Shown here in pieces: positions 9,101 to 17,758 of a stretch of DNA of 64,000 nucleotides (position 1 is the first letter of the stretch; each line of letters starts with the position of its first letter). The notes under the pieces are model-generated. The model was not told where the DNA came from. It was given only the letters and a program-made list of their open reading frames with translations, and searched no databases. The DNA comes from Mucilaginibacter corticis (GTDB lineage Bacteria > Bacteroidota > Bacteroidia > Sphingobacteriales > Sphingobacteriaceae), in NCBI RefSeq assembly GCF_007558865.1, contig NZ_VLPK01000001.1, forward strand, positions 930,001-994,000. Direction: 5' to 3'. The translations under genes and the position numbers were made by a program.

Positions 9101-9709
9101 ATGTTATTAGCAAGGTACCAGCATGAATTAATTGAGGCCGGTTGTGATGAAGCCGGGCGGGGCTGCCTAGCCGGGCCCGTGTTTGCCGCCGCCGTAATAC
9201 TGCCACATGATTTTGAACATGAGCTCTTAAACGACTCTAAACAAATTGCCGAAGGGTTAAGGTATGCCCTGCGCACGGAGATCGAGCAAAGGGCAATAGC
9301 ATTCGCGGTGGCATCTGTTGATAGCCTGGAGATAGACGAGATCAACATCCTTAACGCGTCGTTCCTGGCCATGCACCGGGCCATTGAAAAACTGCATTTG
9401 CAGCCGCAATTCCTGATCATTGACGGCAATCGCTTTAACAAACACCCCAGCATCCCCCATGCCTGCATTGTAAAGGGCGATAGTAAATACCACAGCATAG
9501 CTGCGGCATCCATCCTGGCAAAAACCTATCGCGACGACTATATGAAGCAAATAGCTGCCGAACTCCCGGAGTATGACTGGCATAACAACAAAGGCTATGG
9601 CACTTTAAAGCATCGTCAATCTATCTTAAAGAACGGGTATACGCCTTATCACCGCAGGTCTTTCAGCGTAAGCCTTGAAACAGATGGTGTGATGATCCAG
9701 GTGTTATAA
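9101..9709 (+). CDS. rnhB: Ribonuclease HII
   Basis: RNase HII cuts the RNA strand of RNA-DNA hybrids and removes single misincorporated ribonucleotides. The 202 residues match the family. The signature CDEAGRGCLAGPV carries the catalytic Asp16-Glu17, LNDSKQI is the second conserved block, IIDGNRF holds the third acidic residue and GDSKYHSIAAASILAK the fourth with its conserved KxxR-type neighbours (KTYRDDYM follows). The ATG at 9101 gives the canonical short N-terminus. It follows a non-related hydrolase gene and is followed by a glycosyltransferase with its own promoter, so it is probably transcribed alone. Confidence 0.96.
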   Translation: MLLARYQHELIEAGCDEAGRGCLAGPVFAAAVILPHDFEHELLNDSKQIAEGLRYALRTEIEQRAIAFAVASVDSLEIDEINILNASFLAMHRAIEKLHLQPQFLIIDGNRFNKHPSIPHACIVKGDSKYHSIAAASILAKTYRDDYMKQIAAELPEYDWHNNKGYGTLKHRQSILKNGYTPYHRRSFSVSLETDGVMIQVL

Positions 9710-9746
9710 TATTACTTTTATATTATCATCGCCTTTGCGCCGTTTC

Positions 9747-9777
9747 TTGATACTCTAACCTGAGAATAGTATTTTTG
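9747..9777 (+). promoter_or_regulatory. Bacteroidota-type promoter for the GT4 gene
   Basis: TTG at 9747-9749, a 20-nt spacer and TATTTTTG at 9770-9777 match TTG-N20-TAnnTTTG exactly. Transcription would start about 10 bases before the TTG start codon at 9795, giving a very short leader. Confidence 0.65.
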
Positions 9778-9794
9778 GTAAAAACCCACAAACT

Positions 9795-11021
9795 TTGAAG
9801 ATCTTAATACTAAGCCATCGTGTTCCATTTCCGCAGAATGGCGGATACGCGATTGTGGTAGCCAATACCATAAAAGGCCTGGTTAATAGCGGTCATGATG
9901 TTTCGCTGGTTGCTCTCAACGCTAAAAGGAACAGTCATGCCAGCCGTCTGCCCGACGAAGACCTTATGGGTAAAATAAATTACCGCGCTTATGATATCGA
10001 TACTACAGTTACTGTTTTTGGTGTAGCGGTAAACCTGTTCAGCAAGACCTCTTTTAATATCGACCGTTATTATGACCCGGAATTTGAAAAACTGCTGATC
10101 CGCGAGTTGCGCAACAGCGATTATGACATCATCCAGTTTGAAGGTCTATATGTTTCTTTATACCTGCCTGCTGTACGCAAACATTCTAAAGCGAAGCTGA
10201 TATACCGGGCTCACAGTATCGAGAACCAGATCTGGCAGCGCCTGTCGCAGCAAAAGGTTGATCCGTTTAAAAAATCATACCTGCGGATGCATGCCCGCCG
10301 TATAAAAAACTACGAACAGCAGCAACTTAATAAGTTTGATGCCGTGGTAGTATTTACCCAGCAGGATAAACTGACCTTGCTTGAATATGGGATAAAAGTA
10401 CCAATTGAAGTTATCCCCGTAGGGTTACGGCTTGACCAATATGTGGCCGATGTGAGTAAGACAGAGTTTCCAAGTTTGTTCTTCCTGGGATCACTCGACT
10501 GGCTGCCAAACCGCGAGGGCATGGAGTGGTTCCTGGATACTTTTATTAAAGACCTTACCGACGGCGACCTACCCGTTAAACTGTATGTTGCCGGCAACGA
10601 TATCCCCGAGCGCTTTGATGATTATGAGGCATTAGGGAAAATATTTATACAGGGCGAAGTTGATAACGCGCTCGAGTTTGTAAACAGCAAATCCATCATG
10701 ATCGTACCTCTGCTATCCGGAGGTGGTATGCGCGTAAAAATTGTTGAGGGGATGGCGATGCAAAAGTGTATCATATCTACCTCATTAGGTGCAGAAGGTA
10801 TCAACTTTACCGACGGCCATGATATCTTGATAGCGAATGATAAGGACGAGTTCTTTGATGCCATAACCCGCTGCATAACCGACGAGGAATTCTGTATACA
10901 GTTAGGCAAAAACGCCCGCCTGCTTGCCGAGCGCGAGCATGACGTAAATGTGGTTATTAAAAACCTGACCTGTTTTTATGATGCCTGCTGTAATGGGCTT
11001 CAGGCTGCTGTTAATAACTGA
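9795..11021 (+). CDS. Glycosyltransferase, family 4 (GT-B fold)
   Basis: The 408-residue cytoplasmic protein has the N-terminal acceptor domain of GT-B enzymes (MKILILSHRVPFPQNGG, with a glycine-rich first loop) and a C-terminal nucleotide-sugar domain with LGSLDWLPNREG, GEVDN and PLLSGGGMRVKIVEGMA, in which the family E-x7-E region is reduced to a single Glu. Such enzymes add sugars to polysaccharide or lipid-linked chains at the membrane. The start is TTG at 9795: the frame fits the family exactly from there, and no ATG occurs before the core. No other polysaccharide genes are adjacent, so the product is unknown. Confidence 0.85.
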   Translation: MKILILSHRVPFPQNGGYAIVVANTIKGLVNSGHDVSLVALNAKRNSHASRLPDEDLMGKINYRAYDIDTTVTVFGVAVNLFSKTSFNIDRYYDPEFEKLLIRELRNSDYDIIQFEGLYVSLYLPAVRKHSKAKLIYRAHSIENQIWQRLSQQKVDPFKKSYLRMHARRIKNYEQQQLNKFDAVVVFTQQDKLTLLEYGIKVPIEVIPVGLRLDQYVADVSKTEFPSLFFLGSLDWLPNREGMEWFLDTFIKDLTDGDLPVKLYVAGNDIPERFDDYEALGKIFIQGEVDNALEFVNSKSIMIVPLLSGGGMRVKIVEGMAMQKCIISTSLGAEGINFTDGHDILIANDKDEFFDAITRCITDEEFCIQLGKNARLLAEREHDVNVVIKNLTCFYDACCNGLQAAVNN

Positions 11022-11096
11022 TACAGCGGTTGGATACCCTGTTTTTAAAGCCATATTTTATTAACTTGCATTATAAACCAATTGTCCCGTTTTATC

Positions 11097-12233
11097 ATGA
11101 AGAAGTTATTGCTTGCAACATGCCTGCTATTCCCTGTAATTAGTTTCTCGCAAAAATCCGTGCCACATGCCAAAATCTATGACCTGTTACTTGGCGGCTA
11201 TACCGGACCAAATGCAACCAAGGGCATAACCGTATACAGGTTTAATGCAGAAACAGGCCAGGCCACTTTATTAAACCAATTGGACGGTGTTGAAAACCCT
11301 GATTTTTTAGCCATTAGCAATAACCACAAATTTGTGTATGCCTGTAATGTTGATACCAAAGGTGGTGAAGGATCTGTAAGCGCCTTTAAGTTTGATTACT
11401 TAACCGGTAAGCTTGAACTGATCAATAAACAACCCGGCGGCGGATCAAACCCTGTACATATTATTTTAGACAAAGGCGATAAAAACGTATTGGTATCATT
11501 TTATAGCAGCGGCAGCTTAACGGTATTGCCGGTAAATAAAGACGGATCACTAGGAACCGTATCTCAAACTTTACAATATACAGGCTCCGGTCCGCATAAA
11601 AATCAAAAAGGGCCGCATGTGCACGCGTCACTGTTTTCGGCAGATGGCAGCAAATTAATGGTTGCCGATCTGGGTACCAATAAAATAGATCTGTATAACT
11701 ATGATGCCGCTAAAGTGCAGCCGCTCACACCCGATAACCCTGCTTTTAAAATGACAGCGCCCGGCGATGGCCCGCGGCACATGGAATTTTCGCCGGATAA
11801 GAAGTTTTTATATGTGATACAAGAGCTAAGCGCATTTGTACGGGTGTACAGTTATAATGACAACAAACTCGCTTTTGTTCAAACTATTGCCATGATGCCC
11901 GATGGTTATGATAAAAACGGTGCTGCCGATGTGCATTTAACGCCCGATGGTAATTTCTTATATGCGTCGGTACGTGGTAATGCAGACAAAATTGTTTTAT
12001 ATAATGTAGACAAACAAAGCGGTAAACTAACGTTTGTTGAACGCTACGATGTAAGCAAAGCACCACGCGGCTTTACTATTGACCCTACCGGTAGCTTTCT
12101 GCTAAGTGCCGGGCAAGATGGCAATACCATTAATATATTTAAGATCGACAAAGCAAGCGGCAAGCTTACCTTAACGGATAACAAGATAGATATCCCGCAG
12201 ATAACCTGTTTAAAATGGGTCGCGGTTAAATAA
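11097..12233 (+). CDS. Exported lactonase, 7-bladed beta-propeller family
   Basis: This protein belongs to the Lactonase family (PF10282), whose cytosolic relatives are YbhE/Pgl 6-phosphogluconolactonases. It repeats blades marked by YACN, GPHVHASLFSADG, PRHMEFSPDKKFLY and DVHLTPDGNFLYASVRG. A classical signal peptide (MKKLLLATCLLFPVISFSQ) places it in the periplasm or at the surface. I chose the ATG at 11097 because it begins that signal peptide; an upstream in-frame TTG at 11082 would add five residues before it. Periplasmic location argues for a sugar or aldono-lactone substrate rather than 6-phosphogluconolactone (inference). A paralogue lies at 21885-23015. Confidence 0.85.
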   Translation: MKKLLLATCLLFPVISFSQKSVPHAKIYDLLLGGYTGPNATKGITVYRFNAETGQATLLNQLDGVENPDFLAISNNHKFVYACNVDTKGGEGSVSAFKFDYLTGKLELINKQPGGGSNPVHIILDKGDKNVLVSFYSSGSLTVLPVNKDGSLGTVSQTLQYTGSGPHKNQKGPHVHASLFSADGSKLMVADLGTNKIDLYNYDAAKVQPLTPDNPAFKMTAPGDGPRHMEFSPDKKFLYVIQELSAFVRVYSYNDNKLAFVQTIAMMPDGYDKNGAADVHLTPDGNFLYASVRGNADKIVLYNVDKQSGKLTFVERYDVSKAPRGFTIDPTGSFLLSAGQDGNTINIFKIDKASGKLTLTDNKIDIPQITCLKWVAVK

Positions 12234-12256
12234 TAAAATAGTTTAAAATATTTTTG
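12226..12256 (+). promoter_or_regulatory. Probable promoter for the small membrane protein gene
   Basis: TATTTTTG at 12249-12256 matches TAnnTTTG. The -33 position has TTA instead of TTG with a 20-nt spacer. The -33 part falls in the end of the upstream gene. Confidence 0.4.
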
Positions 12257-12278
12257 GCTGATAATCGTCTGCCTTGAT

Positions 12279-12746
12279 ATGTACGCAACCTTATTAGCTT
12301 TACACTCATTAACCCGCTGGCTGGTGTTGACCAGTTTATTGTTCGCCATCTTTTGGGCCTATCGTGGCTGGCTGCTTAATAAGCCTTATTTACGGTTTGA
12401 TGACGGCCTAAGGCATATTACTGCCACCATCGCACACATTCAACTTACATTAGGTTTATCGCTGTATTTTATCAGCCCGATAGTGTCGTATTTCTTGCAT
12501 AATTTTAGCACGGCGGTGCATGAACGGGCTATCCGCTTTTTTGGTATGGAACACATTACCATGATGCTGATCGCCATCACGCTGATCACTATCGGCTCGG
12601 CCAAAGCAAAACGAAAATCAATCGACAAAGAAAAGTTTAAGACAATGGCCATATGGTTCACCATAGCGCTATTGATCATTCTAAGCTCTATACCATGGTC
12701 GTTTTCGCCGTTGATAAGCCGGCCCAACTTCAGACCGCTTTTTTAA
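12279..12746 (+). CDS. Small four-helix membrane protein (cytochrome b-like in some annotations)
   Basis: The 155-residue protein has four predicted membrane helices and starts with MYATLLALHSLTRWLVL. Histidines lie in LHSLTRW, RHITATIAHIQ and MEHITMM, spaced so that they could bind heme across two or more helices. Bacteroidota homologues of this kind are usually annotated as uncharacterised or cytochrome B-type membrane proteins. The function is not known to me. The ATG at 12279 is clear and a probable promoter lies 23 bases upstream. No redox partner gene is adjacent. Confidence 0.6.
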   Translation: MYATLLALHSLTRWLVLTSLLFAIFWAYRGWLLNKPYLRFDDGLRHITATIAHIQLTLGLSLYFISPIVSYFLHNFSTAVHERAIRFFGMEHITMMLIAITLITIGSAKAKRKSIDKEKFKTMAIWFTIALLIILSSIPWSFSPLISRPNFRPLF

Positions 12747-12752
12747 TAAGAA

Positions 12753-12784
12753 GCGGATAGCCAGACCCTAAACCAGCTACCCGC
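12753..12784. repeat. Hairpin copy 1 of a duplicated terminator-like element
   Basis: GCGGATAGC (12753-12761) and GCTACCCGC (12776-12784) pair with one mismatch. The loop sequence (GACCCTAAACCA-like) is shared with the element at 12953-12982, 200 bases downstream. A second small stem, CCGCTT/AAGCGG, overlaps at 12735-12756 and may end the membrane-protein transcript. Confidence 0.55.
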
Positions 12785-12945
12785 TAAACAATTAATATAC
12801 AATCTCCGTCAAGCAATCATATAGCAACAGCATTGCCCATTTTGCTATTGCAAATACTTAGCTTTAAAGGATATAGTAATAACGTAATTAATTCCATTTT
12901 AGTTGCCCGGCCTGTAAATCAGGCACATCTAATGGATTTATAAAC

Positions 12946-12982
12946 AAAAAAAGCGGGCAGCCGACCCTAAACAGCTACCCGC
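12946..12982 (-). terminator. Rho-independent terminator for the YxxFxxD-repeat lipoprotein gene (copy 2)
   Basis: On the minus strand GCGGGTAGC (12982-12974) pairs with GCTGCCCGC (12961-12953), followed by a run of T (A-run at 12946-12952 on plus). It lies just after the stop of the lipoprotein gene at 12998. Confidence 0.8.
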
Positions 12983-12997
12983 CAAACTATACAACAA

Positions 12998-13855
12998 TTA
13001 CAATGCGGTAGTATTGTTATTTACAACTTTCCAGATGGCCGCTCCCGGTGTAGGGAAGCTGATGCCTTTGGTATTACCCCTGATAGCTTGATCCTGGCCA
13101 AACTGGTATAATGGGTGCCCCTTATATACCAGTTGTGTTTTGCCAAATACGGTAATGGTGGTAAACTGAGTTTTATCTAAAACAGTGGGGATACTTGTTA
13201 CTGCTGTAACCTCATCCACCGGCCATACGGTGTTATTACTCAGGTCGGCCTTGGTAAAGGTGTTGGTGTTATGCGTATCCTTACTAAACATATACAGCGT
13301 ACGGCCTGCCGGATCCGTAAAATATTGCGAGACTACGGTGCCTGCAATACCCTGATCGGTGTAATTGGCGCCATCCAGACCTACAAGTTGCGCATTGGCA
13401 AACATCACCGCATAATCTGCTTTTGCTATGGCCCAAAAGTTGGCAAAAGCATCGCCCTTGGTGTCACCAGCATTAACATCGAGCGAATAATAGTATAGCG
13501 GCCAGCCTTTATAGGTGGTTTGCTGAGTACCGTCGGTTCGGGTTATCACACCAAAATCCGTGGCGGACAATCCGGTACCCAGCGTTGGGTTTGCCTGGTA
13601 AAATGGCGGCCAGGTAACCGCGCAGGCCCCTACACATGCCGAAGTGGCCGCGGCATCCTTCGAGAAGAAATACACAGACCTGCCTTTGTTATCGGTAATG
13701 ATATTACCCAACGTGGCATTGGCGGTTAATTGTAACCCGGTAACCGCTACAGGCGTTGGCGTAACCGGGTTTTTACTCTTTTTGCACGAGGCACTTAGTA
13801 ATGCTATCGCTACAAGTGACGCGATAATGAATTGGTTTAATTTCATTGTTTTCAT
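12998..13855 (-). CDS. Lipoprotein with secreted YxxFxxD repeats (PF03640)
   Basis: A lipoprotein signal ending LLSASC puts this protein on the membrane via a lipidated cysteine. The mature part holds two copies of the two-motif unit of PF03640 (COG4315): GRSVYFFSKD...WPPF and GWPLYYYSLD in the first half, GRTLYMFSKD...WPVD and GHPLYQFGQD in the second. The first unit contains a Cys pair (SACVGAC). The biochemical role of the family is unknown; members are repeatedly found as exported, stress-linked lipoproteins. I prefer the ATG at 13855 (another at 13846); a longer frame to 13897 would put 14 polar residues in front of the signal. Confidence 0.8.
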   Translation of the reverse strand: MKTMKLNQFIIASLVAIALLSASCKKSKNPVTPTPVAVTGLQLTANATLGNIITDNKGRSVYFFSKDAAATSACVGACAVTWPPFYQANPTLGTGLSATDFGVITRTDGTQQTTYKGWPLYYYSLDVNAGDTKGDAFANFWAIAKADYAVMFANAQLVGLDGANYTDQGIAGTVVSQYFTDPAGRTLYMFSKDTHNTNTFTKADLSNNTVWPVDEVTAVTSIPTVLDKTQFTTITVFGKTQLVYKGHPLYQFGQDQAIRGNTKGISFPTPGAAIWKVVNNNTTAL

Positions 13856-13966
13856 AATGTCAGTATCTGGTTTCTGAATTAGTTTGATACTATTCATTAC
13901 GCAACTCAGTTGTAAGCCGTTGCTTTACAAAGAAAATATTTTTTATATGTATCTAATAATCAGCAC

Positions 13967-14002
13967 AAAACAAAAAGAGGCAGCCGATAACGGCGGCCTC
14001 TT
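13967..14002 (-). terminator. Rho-independent terminator for the ArsR/AHSA1 operon
   Basis: On the minus strand AAGAGGCCGCCG (14002-13991) pairs with CGGCTGCCTCTT (13986-13975), with a 4-nt loop and one mismatch, followed by TTTTTG. Confidence 0.8.
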
Positions 14003-14028
14003 GTAATTTATCCCTGCGGACAATTTTA

Positions 14029-14517
14029 TTATTCGGCAAGTAACTCGTCCAAATTTCCAAGCCCCATAGAAAACCCTTCTTTGAAGCCCATTTTAACAAT
14101 TTGTTCAAGATCGGCCTCGCTATCAAACGAAAGCTCAATTTCTACTTTTGATCCTGACATTGTCGGCATAAATTGATTATGCCAATACATCGGCGGGAAG
14201 TTTTTGTCTATGTTTCCATCCTTGTCGCAAAAAGTTGCGGTGGCATCAAAGCTTTGGCCGTCATTGATAGCGGTAAAGTCAACCCGGCACCATGCTTTTT
14301 CGCCATTGGGGCCGGCCATACAATAAAGCCAGAAACCGCCTACTTTAAAATCCATAGATTTAGTGATAGCCTTCCACGGTTTTGGTGCCCACCATTTGTC
14401 CAATTGTTCAGCCTCGGTCCAGGCTTTCCATACTTTTTCAACCGGCGCGCTAAACTCGCGGGTTATGTTTAACTGTTTGTTGTTAGCGTCTTTTAAAATT
14501 TCTGTTGTGTGTGTCAT
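14029..14517 (-). CDS. SRPBCC / AHSA1-domain protein
   Basis: This 162-residue cytoplasmic protein belongs to the START/Bet v1-like AHSA1 family: it shows the N-terminal ITREFSAPVEKVWKAWTEAE motif, WWAPKPW, and the C-terminal helix region ending MGLGNLDELLAE. Proteins of this kind in bacteria are small hydrophobic-ligand binders of unknown substrate and are commonly the second gene of an ArsR-led operon, as here. The ATG at 14517 starts 10 bases after the regulator's stop and gives the normal N-terminus; a longer frame from 14538 would overlap the regulator. It is presumably repressed by the ArsR protein. Confidence 0.85.
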   Translation of the reverse strand: MTHTTEILKDANNKQLNITREFSAPVEKVWKAWTEAEQLDKWWAPKPWKAITKSMDFKVGGFWLYCMAGPNGEKAWCRVDFTAINDGQSFDATATFCDKDGNIDKNFPPMYWHNQFMPTMSGSKVEIELSFDSEADLEQIVKMGFKEGFSMGLGNLDELLAE

Positions 14518-14527
14518 GATGATTGTT

Positions 14528-14833
14528 TTAAAGGTCATTTAATACGTTGTCTAATTGGTCAAAGCGGTCCTCCCAGATCTTGCGGAAGGTATCCAACCAT
14601 TTGTCTATCTCTTTCATTTTATTGGCGTTTACATGGTAATATATTTCCCTGCCATTTTGCTTTTGCGTTACTGCCTCGCACTCGGCCAGGATCTGAATAT
14701 GTTTAGATACGGCCTGCCTGCTGGTATTAAAATGTTCGGCCAGCGCGTTAGGGGTCATGGCACCTATGGCCAGTAACGCCAATATGGCACGGCGGGTTGG
14801 ATCGGCTATCGCTTGATAAATGTCTCGTCTCAT
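14528..14833 (-). CDS. ArsR-family winged-helix repressor
   Basis: This 101-residue DNA-binding protein has the family pattern MRRDIYQAIADPTRRAIL, the recognition helix FNTSRQAVSKHIQIL near residues 31-45, and a wing with KNGREIYYHVN-like sequence. It lacks the metal-binding cysteine box of arsenic sensors, so it belongs to the non-metal group that controls AHSA1-type genes. I chose the ATG at 14833, where homology begins; 15 extra upstream codons would be possible but run into the operator-like dyads. It is the first gene of an operon with the AHSA1 protein and probably represses itself. Confidence 0.88.
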   Translation of the reverse strand: MRRDIYQAIADPTRRAILALLAIGAMTPNALAEHFNTSRQAVSKHIQILAECEAVTQKQNGREIYYHVNANKMKEIDKWLDTFRKIWEDRFDQLDNVLNDL

Positions 14834-14840
14834 CTTATTT

Positions 14841-14882
14841 GCAACTGATTGATTGCAAATATATACGCAACCGATCAATTGC
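14841..14882. promoter_or_regulatory. Two operator-like dyads upstream of the ArsR gene
   Basis: Two 16-bp elements, GCAACTGATTGATTGC (14841-14856) and GCAACCGATCAATTGC (14867-14882), share the form GCAA-N8-TTGC and are 26 bp apart, centre to centre. They lie just upstream of the repressor start. Auto-repression by the ArsR protein is the simplest reading. Confidence 0.55.
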
Positions 14883-14999
14883 GCAAATTTATTTTAAATA
14901 TTCTATCAAAGTATTGTTACAAAGCCAGGTGCATCAGGCGGATGTTAATTAAATTTTATGGTTACTTTTAATCAACCAATAAAACCATGTATACCTATT

Positions 15000-17108
15000 A
15001 TGCCTGTACTGACCCGACAAAAACTGTTTAGCCTGTTTGCTACCGCGATGTTAATTGCAGGTAATGCCAACTTATCCATTGCACAATCCGCAGTAAACTT
15101 GCAGGGCTTTGATAAAAAAAGCGGCGTTACCATAAAAACAACCGGTTCAAAAATCGACCTAAGCTGGCCTACGGGTACTGCAGAGCATGGCCGAGTAGTA
15201 TTCGACCTTGATAAAAACAACCCGCTGTTTAAAAGCATCGGCGCAAGCAGCAAAGGCGTAGATAAAGAGGTCGCGGCAAACCTCGATCCTGAGTTTATAC
15301 TCACTATTGGTAAGCGTGACCTGATCTCGCAAAACGGCTGGAATATCTTTTTCGACCGGGTACCGCTAAAACCATTCAAAGCATACCGGGTGCAACTGGA
15401 TAAAAAATCCGCATCTGTAAAAAGCGATGGCTCACGCACCATTGTGAGTATTAGCGGTGTACATGCAAGTACTTTTACAGGGCATATAGAGGTTACTTTT
15501 TATAACAACAGTCCGCTGTTTAACGTCGCCGCGGTGATGACCACCGGGGTTGATTCGACCGCTATTGTTTACGATGCCGGTTTGGTAAGCGCAAAACCTG
15601 CCTGGAGTAAAATTGGCTGGGCTAAAACCAATGAAGAGTTTACTACCACAGCCATCACAACTGCTGATACGGCTAAAAACGTGGCGGTAAAATATCGCAC
15701 CATTATTGGGCAAACTGTAGGTGGCAGTCTCGCCATCTTCCCCGCCCCGCACCAATATTTTTATCCGCTTGATGAAGCTTTTAACCTGAAATTTACATGG
15801 TACGGTACCAACTACCGCAACATGATGCCGGGTTATGGCATGGGTATCCGGCAGGACCTGTATGGCGACCACCGTTACGTACCATGGTTCAACGCCCCGC
15901 CGGGGACCCAGCAAAGGCTAAACTTTTTCTGTATGGTTAGCCTGACCGATGGCAGCAATACTTTAGAGAAAATAAAACAGTTTACGCATGGCGATAAATT
16001 TATCCCGCTGCCCGGCTATAAAACTATGGCCAGTCATTTTCATAATGAATACACTCAGAAATTGTTAAGGGGCAAAGGTGAAGCTGGTGAACCCGAATAT
16101 GTAAGCGTATTTAAAAACCTTGGCGTTAACATTGTACACCTGGCCGAGTTTCATGGCACCGGCCACCCCAAAGGGCCGGATTCTTTAAGGCTTAAGGAAT
16201 TGAACACTTTGTTTAAAGAGTGCGAAAAAGAATCTGGTAAAAACTTTATGCTGCTGCCCGGCGAGGAGCCCAATGAGTTTTTTGGCGGCCACTGGCTCGA
16301 GTTCTTCCCGAAACCCATTTACTGGGTGATGTCGCGTAAGGATGGTGTGCCGTTTGTCGAACAAAACAATCAATACGGTAAGGTTTACCATATTCGAGAT
16401 AAAGATGATATGTTGAAGCTGTTGGAAACCGAGAACGGGCTTGCGTGGACAGCACACGCCCGCACCAAGGGGTCAACCGGCTACCCTGACCTGTATAAAG
16501 ATGAAAAGTTTTATAAATCGGATCACTTTAATGGCGCGGCGTGGAAGAATATCCCGGCCGATCTGTCGACCGAGCGAATGGGCAAACGTGTATTTGACCT
16601 GATGGACGACATGAGTAACTGGGGATTGAAAAAGAAAGTATTAGCCGAGTCGGATATCTTCAGCATCACCCACGAAAATGAAATGTATGCCCATGTAAAT
16701 ATTAATTATTTAAAGCTGAACACCCTGCCCGAATTTAAAAATGGCTGGCAACCTATTTTAGATGTCCTTAAAAATGGTACTTTCTTTTCGACCACCGGCG
16801 AGATCCTGATCCCGACATTTAAGGTGAATGGTGCTGAAGTCGGCTCAACAATCGAGACAAACCAAAGCACGAAGCCCGTTTTTGTTGATTTTTCTGTAAA
16901 ATGGACCTTCCCGCTCAACTTTGCCGAACTGGTAACCGGTGACGGCAAGAATGTTTACCGCCAGCGCATTAACCTGAAAAACACTACGGCATTTGGCGGG
17001 CAAAACTTTCATATCCCCGTAAATTTAAAGGGCAAAAAATGGATCCGCCTTGAAGTTTGGGATGCCGCGGTTAATGGGGCCTTTACGCAGACGGTTTGGA
17101 TAAATTAA
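15000..17108 (+). CDS. Exported PHP-like metal-dependent hydrolase of unknown substrate
   Basis: This protein of about 700 residues has a signal peptide (about residues 5-28, ending SIAQ), a long beta-rich N-terminal region, and a central region that resembles the PHP fold: SHFHNEYT gives an HxH pair, HLAEFHG follows where PHP proteins have a second metal site, LPGEEPNE and WTAHART follow. The C-terminal domain is beta-sandwich-like. PHP enzymes hydrolyse phosphoesters using three metals, but the motifs here are divergent and the protein is extracytoplasmic, so the activity is open. I prefer the ATG at 15000, close to the signal peptide; an in-frame ATG at 14958 would add 14 residues. Confidence 0.55.
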   Translation: MPVLTRQKLFSLFATAMLIAGNANLSIAQSAVNLQGFDKKSGVTIKTTGSKIDLSWPTGTAEHGRVVFDLDKNNPLFKSIGASSKGVDKEVAANLDPEFILTIGKRDLISQNGWNIFFDRVPLKPFKAYRVQLDKKSASVKSDGSRTIVSISGVHASTFTGHIEVTFYNNSPLFNVAAVMTTGVDSTAIVYDAGLVSAKPAWSKIGWAKTNEEFTTTAITTADTAKNVAVKYRTIIGQTVGGSLAIFPAPHQYFYPLDEAFNLKFTWYGTNYRNMMPGYGMGIRQDLYGDHRYVPWFNAPPGTQQRLNFFCMVSLTDGSNTLEKIKQFTHGDKFIPLPGYKTMASHFHNEYTQKLLRGKGEAGEPEYVSVFKNLGVNIVHLAEFHGTGHPKGPDSLRLKELNTLFKECEKESGKNFMLLPGEEPNEFFGGHWLEFFPKPIYWVMSRKDGVPFVEQNNQYGKVYHIRDKDDMLKLLETENGLAWTAHARTKGSTGYPDLYKDEKFYKSDHFNGAAWKNIPADLSTERMGKRVFDLMDDMSNWGLKKKVLAESDIFSITHENEMYAHVNINYLKLNTLPEFKNGWQPILDVLKNGTFFSTTGEILIPTFKVNGAEVGSTIETNQSTKPVFVDFSVKWTFPLNFAELVTGDGKNVYRQRINLKNTTAFGGQNFHIPVNLKGKKWIRLEVWDAAVNGAFTQTVWIN

Positions 17109-17159
17109 TCGTATCCTGATTTATGGAATGATCAGAAATTAAGCATCTATATAAGTAAT

Positions 17160-17167
17160 TAAGTTTG
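17160..17167 (+). promoter_or_regulatory. Possible -7 box for the small exported protein operon
   Basis: TAAGTTTG fits TAnnTTTG, 36 bases before the ATG at 17204. There is no good TTG at -33. Confidence 0.35.
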
Positions 17168-17203
17168 CTATATTAGATCAACCAATTAAACCAAACCTAC
17201 ACA

Positions 17204-17758
17204 ATGAAAAAATCCTGCTTGTTTAAATTGCCCTGCGTTTTTGCACTGCTATTTTTCAGTCCGGATGTTTTTGCACAAAATGCCCGGCTTTACATGAATA
17301 AGCAGGAGATTGCCCCGCAATCAGTTCATTTTTTAGAAGCTGCTACGATAGATTCTATAAATTTTTATTCCGGAGCCGAAGCTCATGAAAAATTGAACCT
17401 GCAAACTCAGGGTGTTGACAGTGTTTTTGTGATCTTTAAAAAGGATTTATCAGACGTGGTATCTTATTATCAGTTGCTTGATCTGTTTCATTTAGATAAA
17501 CGAGCACGTAAATTGCAGTTACATTGGGGTTCTCCCAATCACCCATACGTTAATGATCCACAATCGATGGTGTTTAACATGAAATTCGTGCGGGATGTAA
17601 CGGTCATAAAGCAAAATGCCAATACGGATTGTGTAAGTATGTGGTGGTTAGGAAGAAACCCCTATTATACTAATGCAGGTAAAATGCTTACCTGGTTGCA
17701 GGGCTATTTTGAAAACTTGGGTAACAATCCTTATTATCGAAATTTTAAGAGAAAATGA
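17204..17758 (+). CDS. Small exported protein of unknown function, paralogue 1
   Basis: The 184-residue protein has a signal peptide ending VFAQ. After it, a segment of about 70 residues (RLYMNKQEI...SVFVIFKKD) resembles the layout of a TonB-receptor plug-like minidomain: a short stated object (NKQEI), then a hydrophobic strand ending in a basic pair. The C-terminal half has FHLDKRARKLQL and NDPQSMVF, which line up with FYFIPSQVPRIN and NDSQSFIT in the next gene, so the two appear to be diverged paralogues. I know no named family. Its TGA overlaps the ATG of the next gene by four bases, so the two are co-translated. Confidence 0.6.
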   Translation: MKKSCLFKLPCVFALLFFSPDVFAQNARLYMNKQEIAPQSVHFLEAATIDSINFYSGAEAHEKLNLQTQGVDSVFVIFKKDLSDVVSYYQLLDLFHLDKRARKLQLHWGSPNHPYVNDPQSMVFNMKFVRDVTVIKQNANTDCVSMWWLGRNPYYTNAGKMLTWLQGYFENLGNNPYYRNFKRK

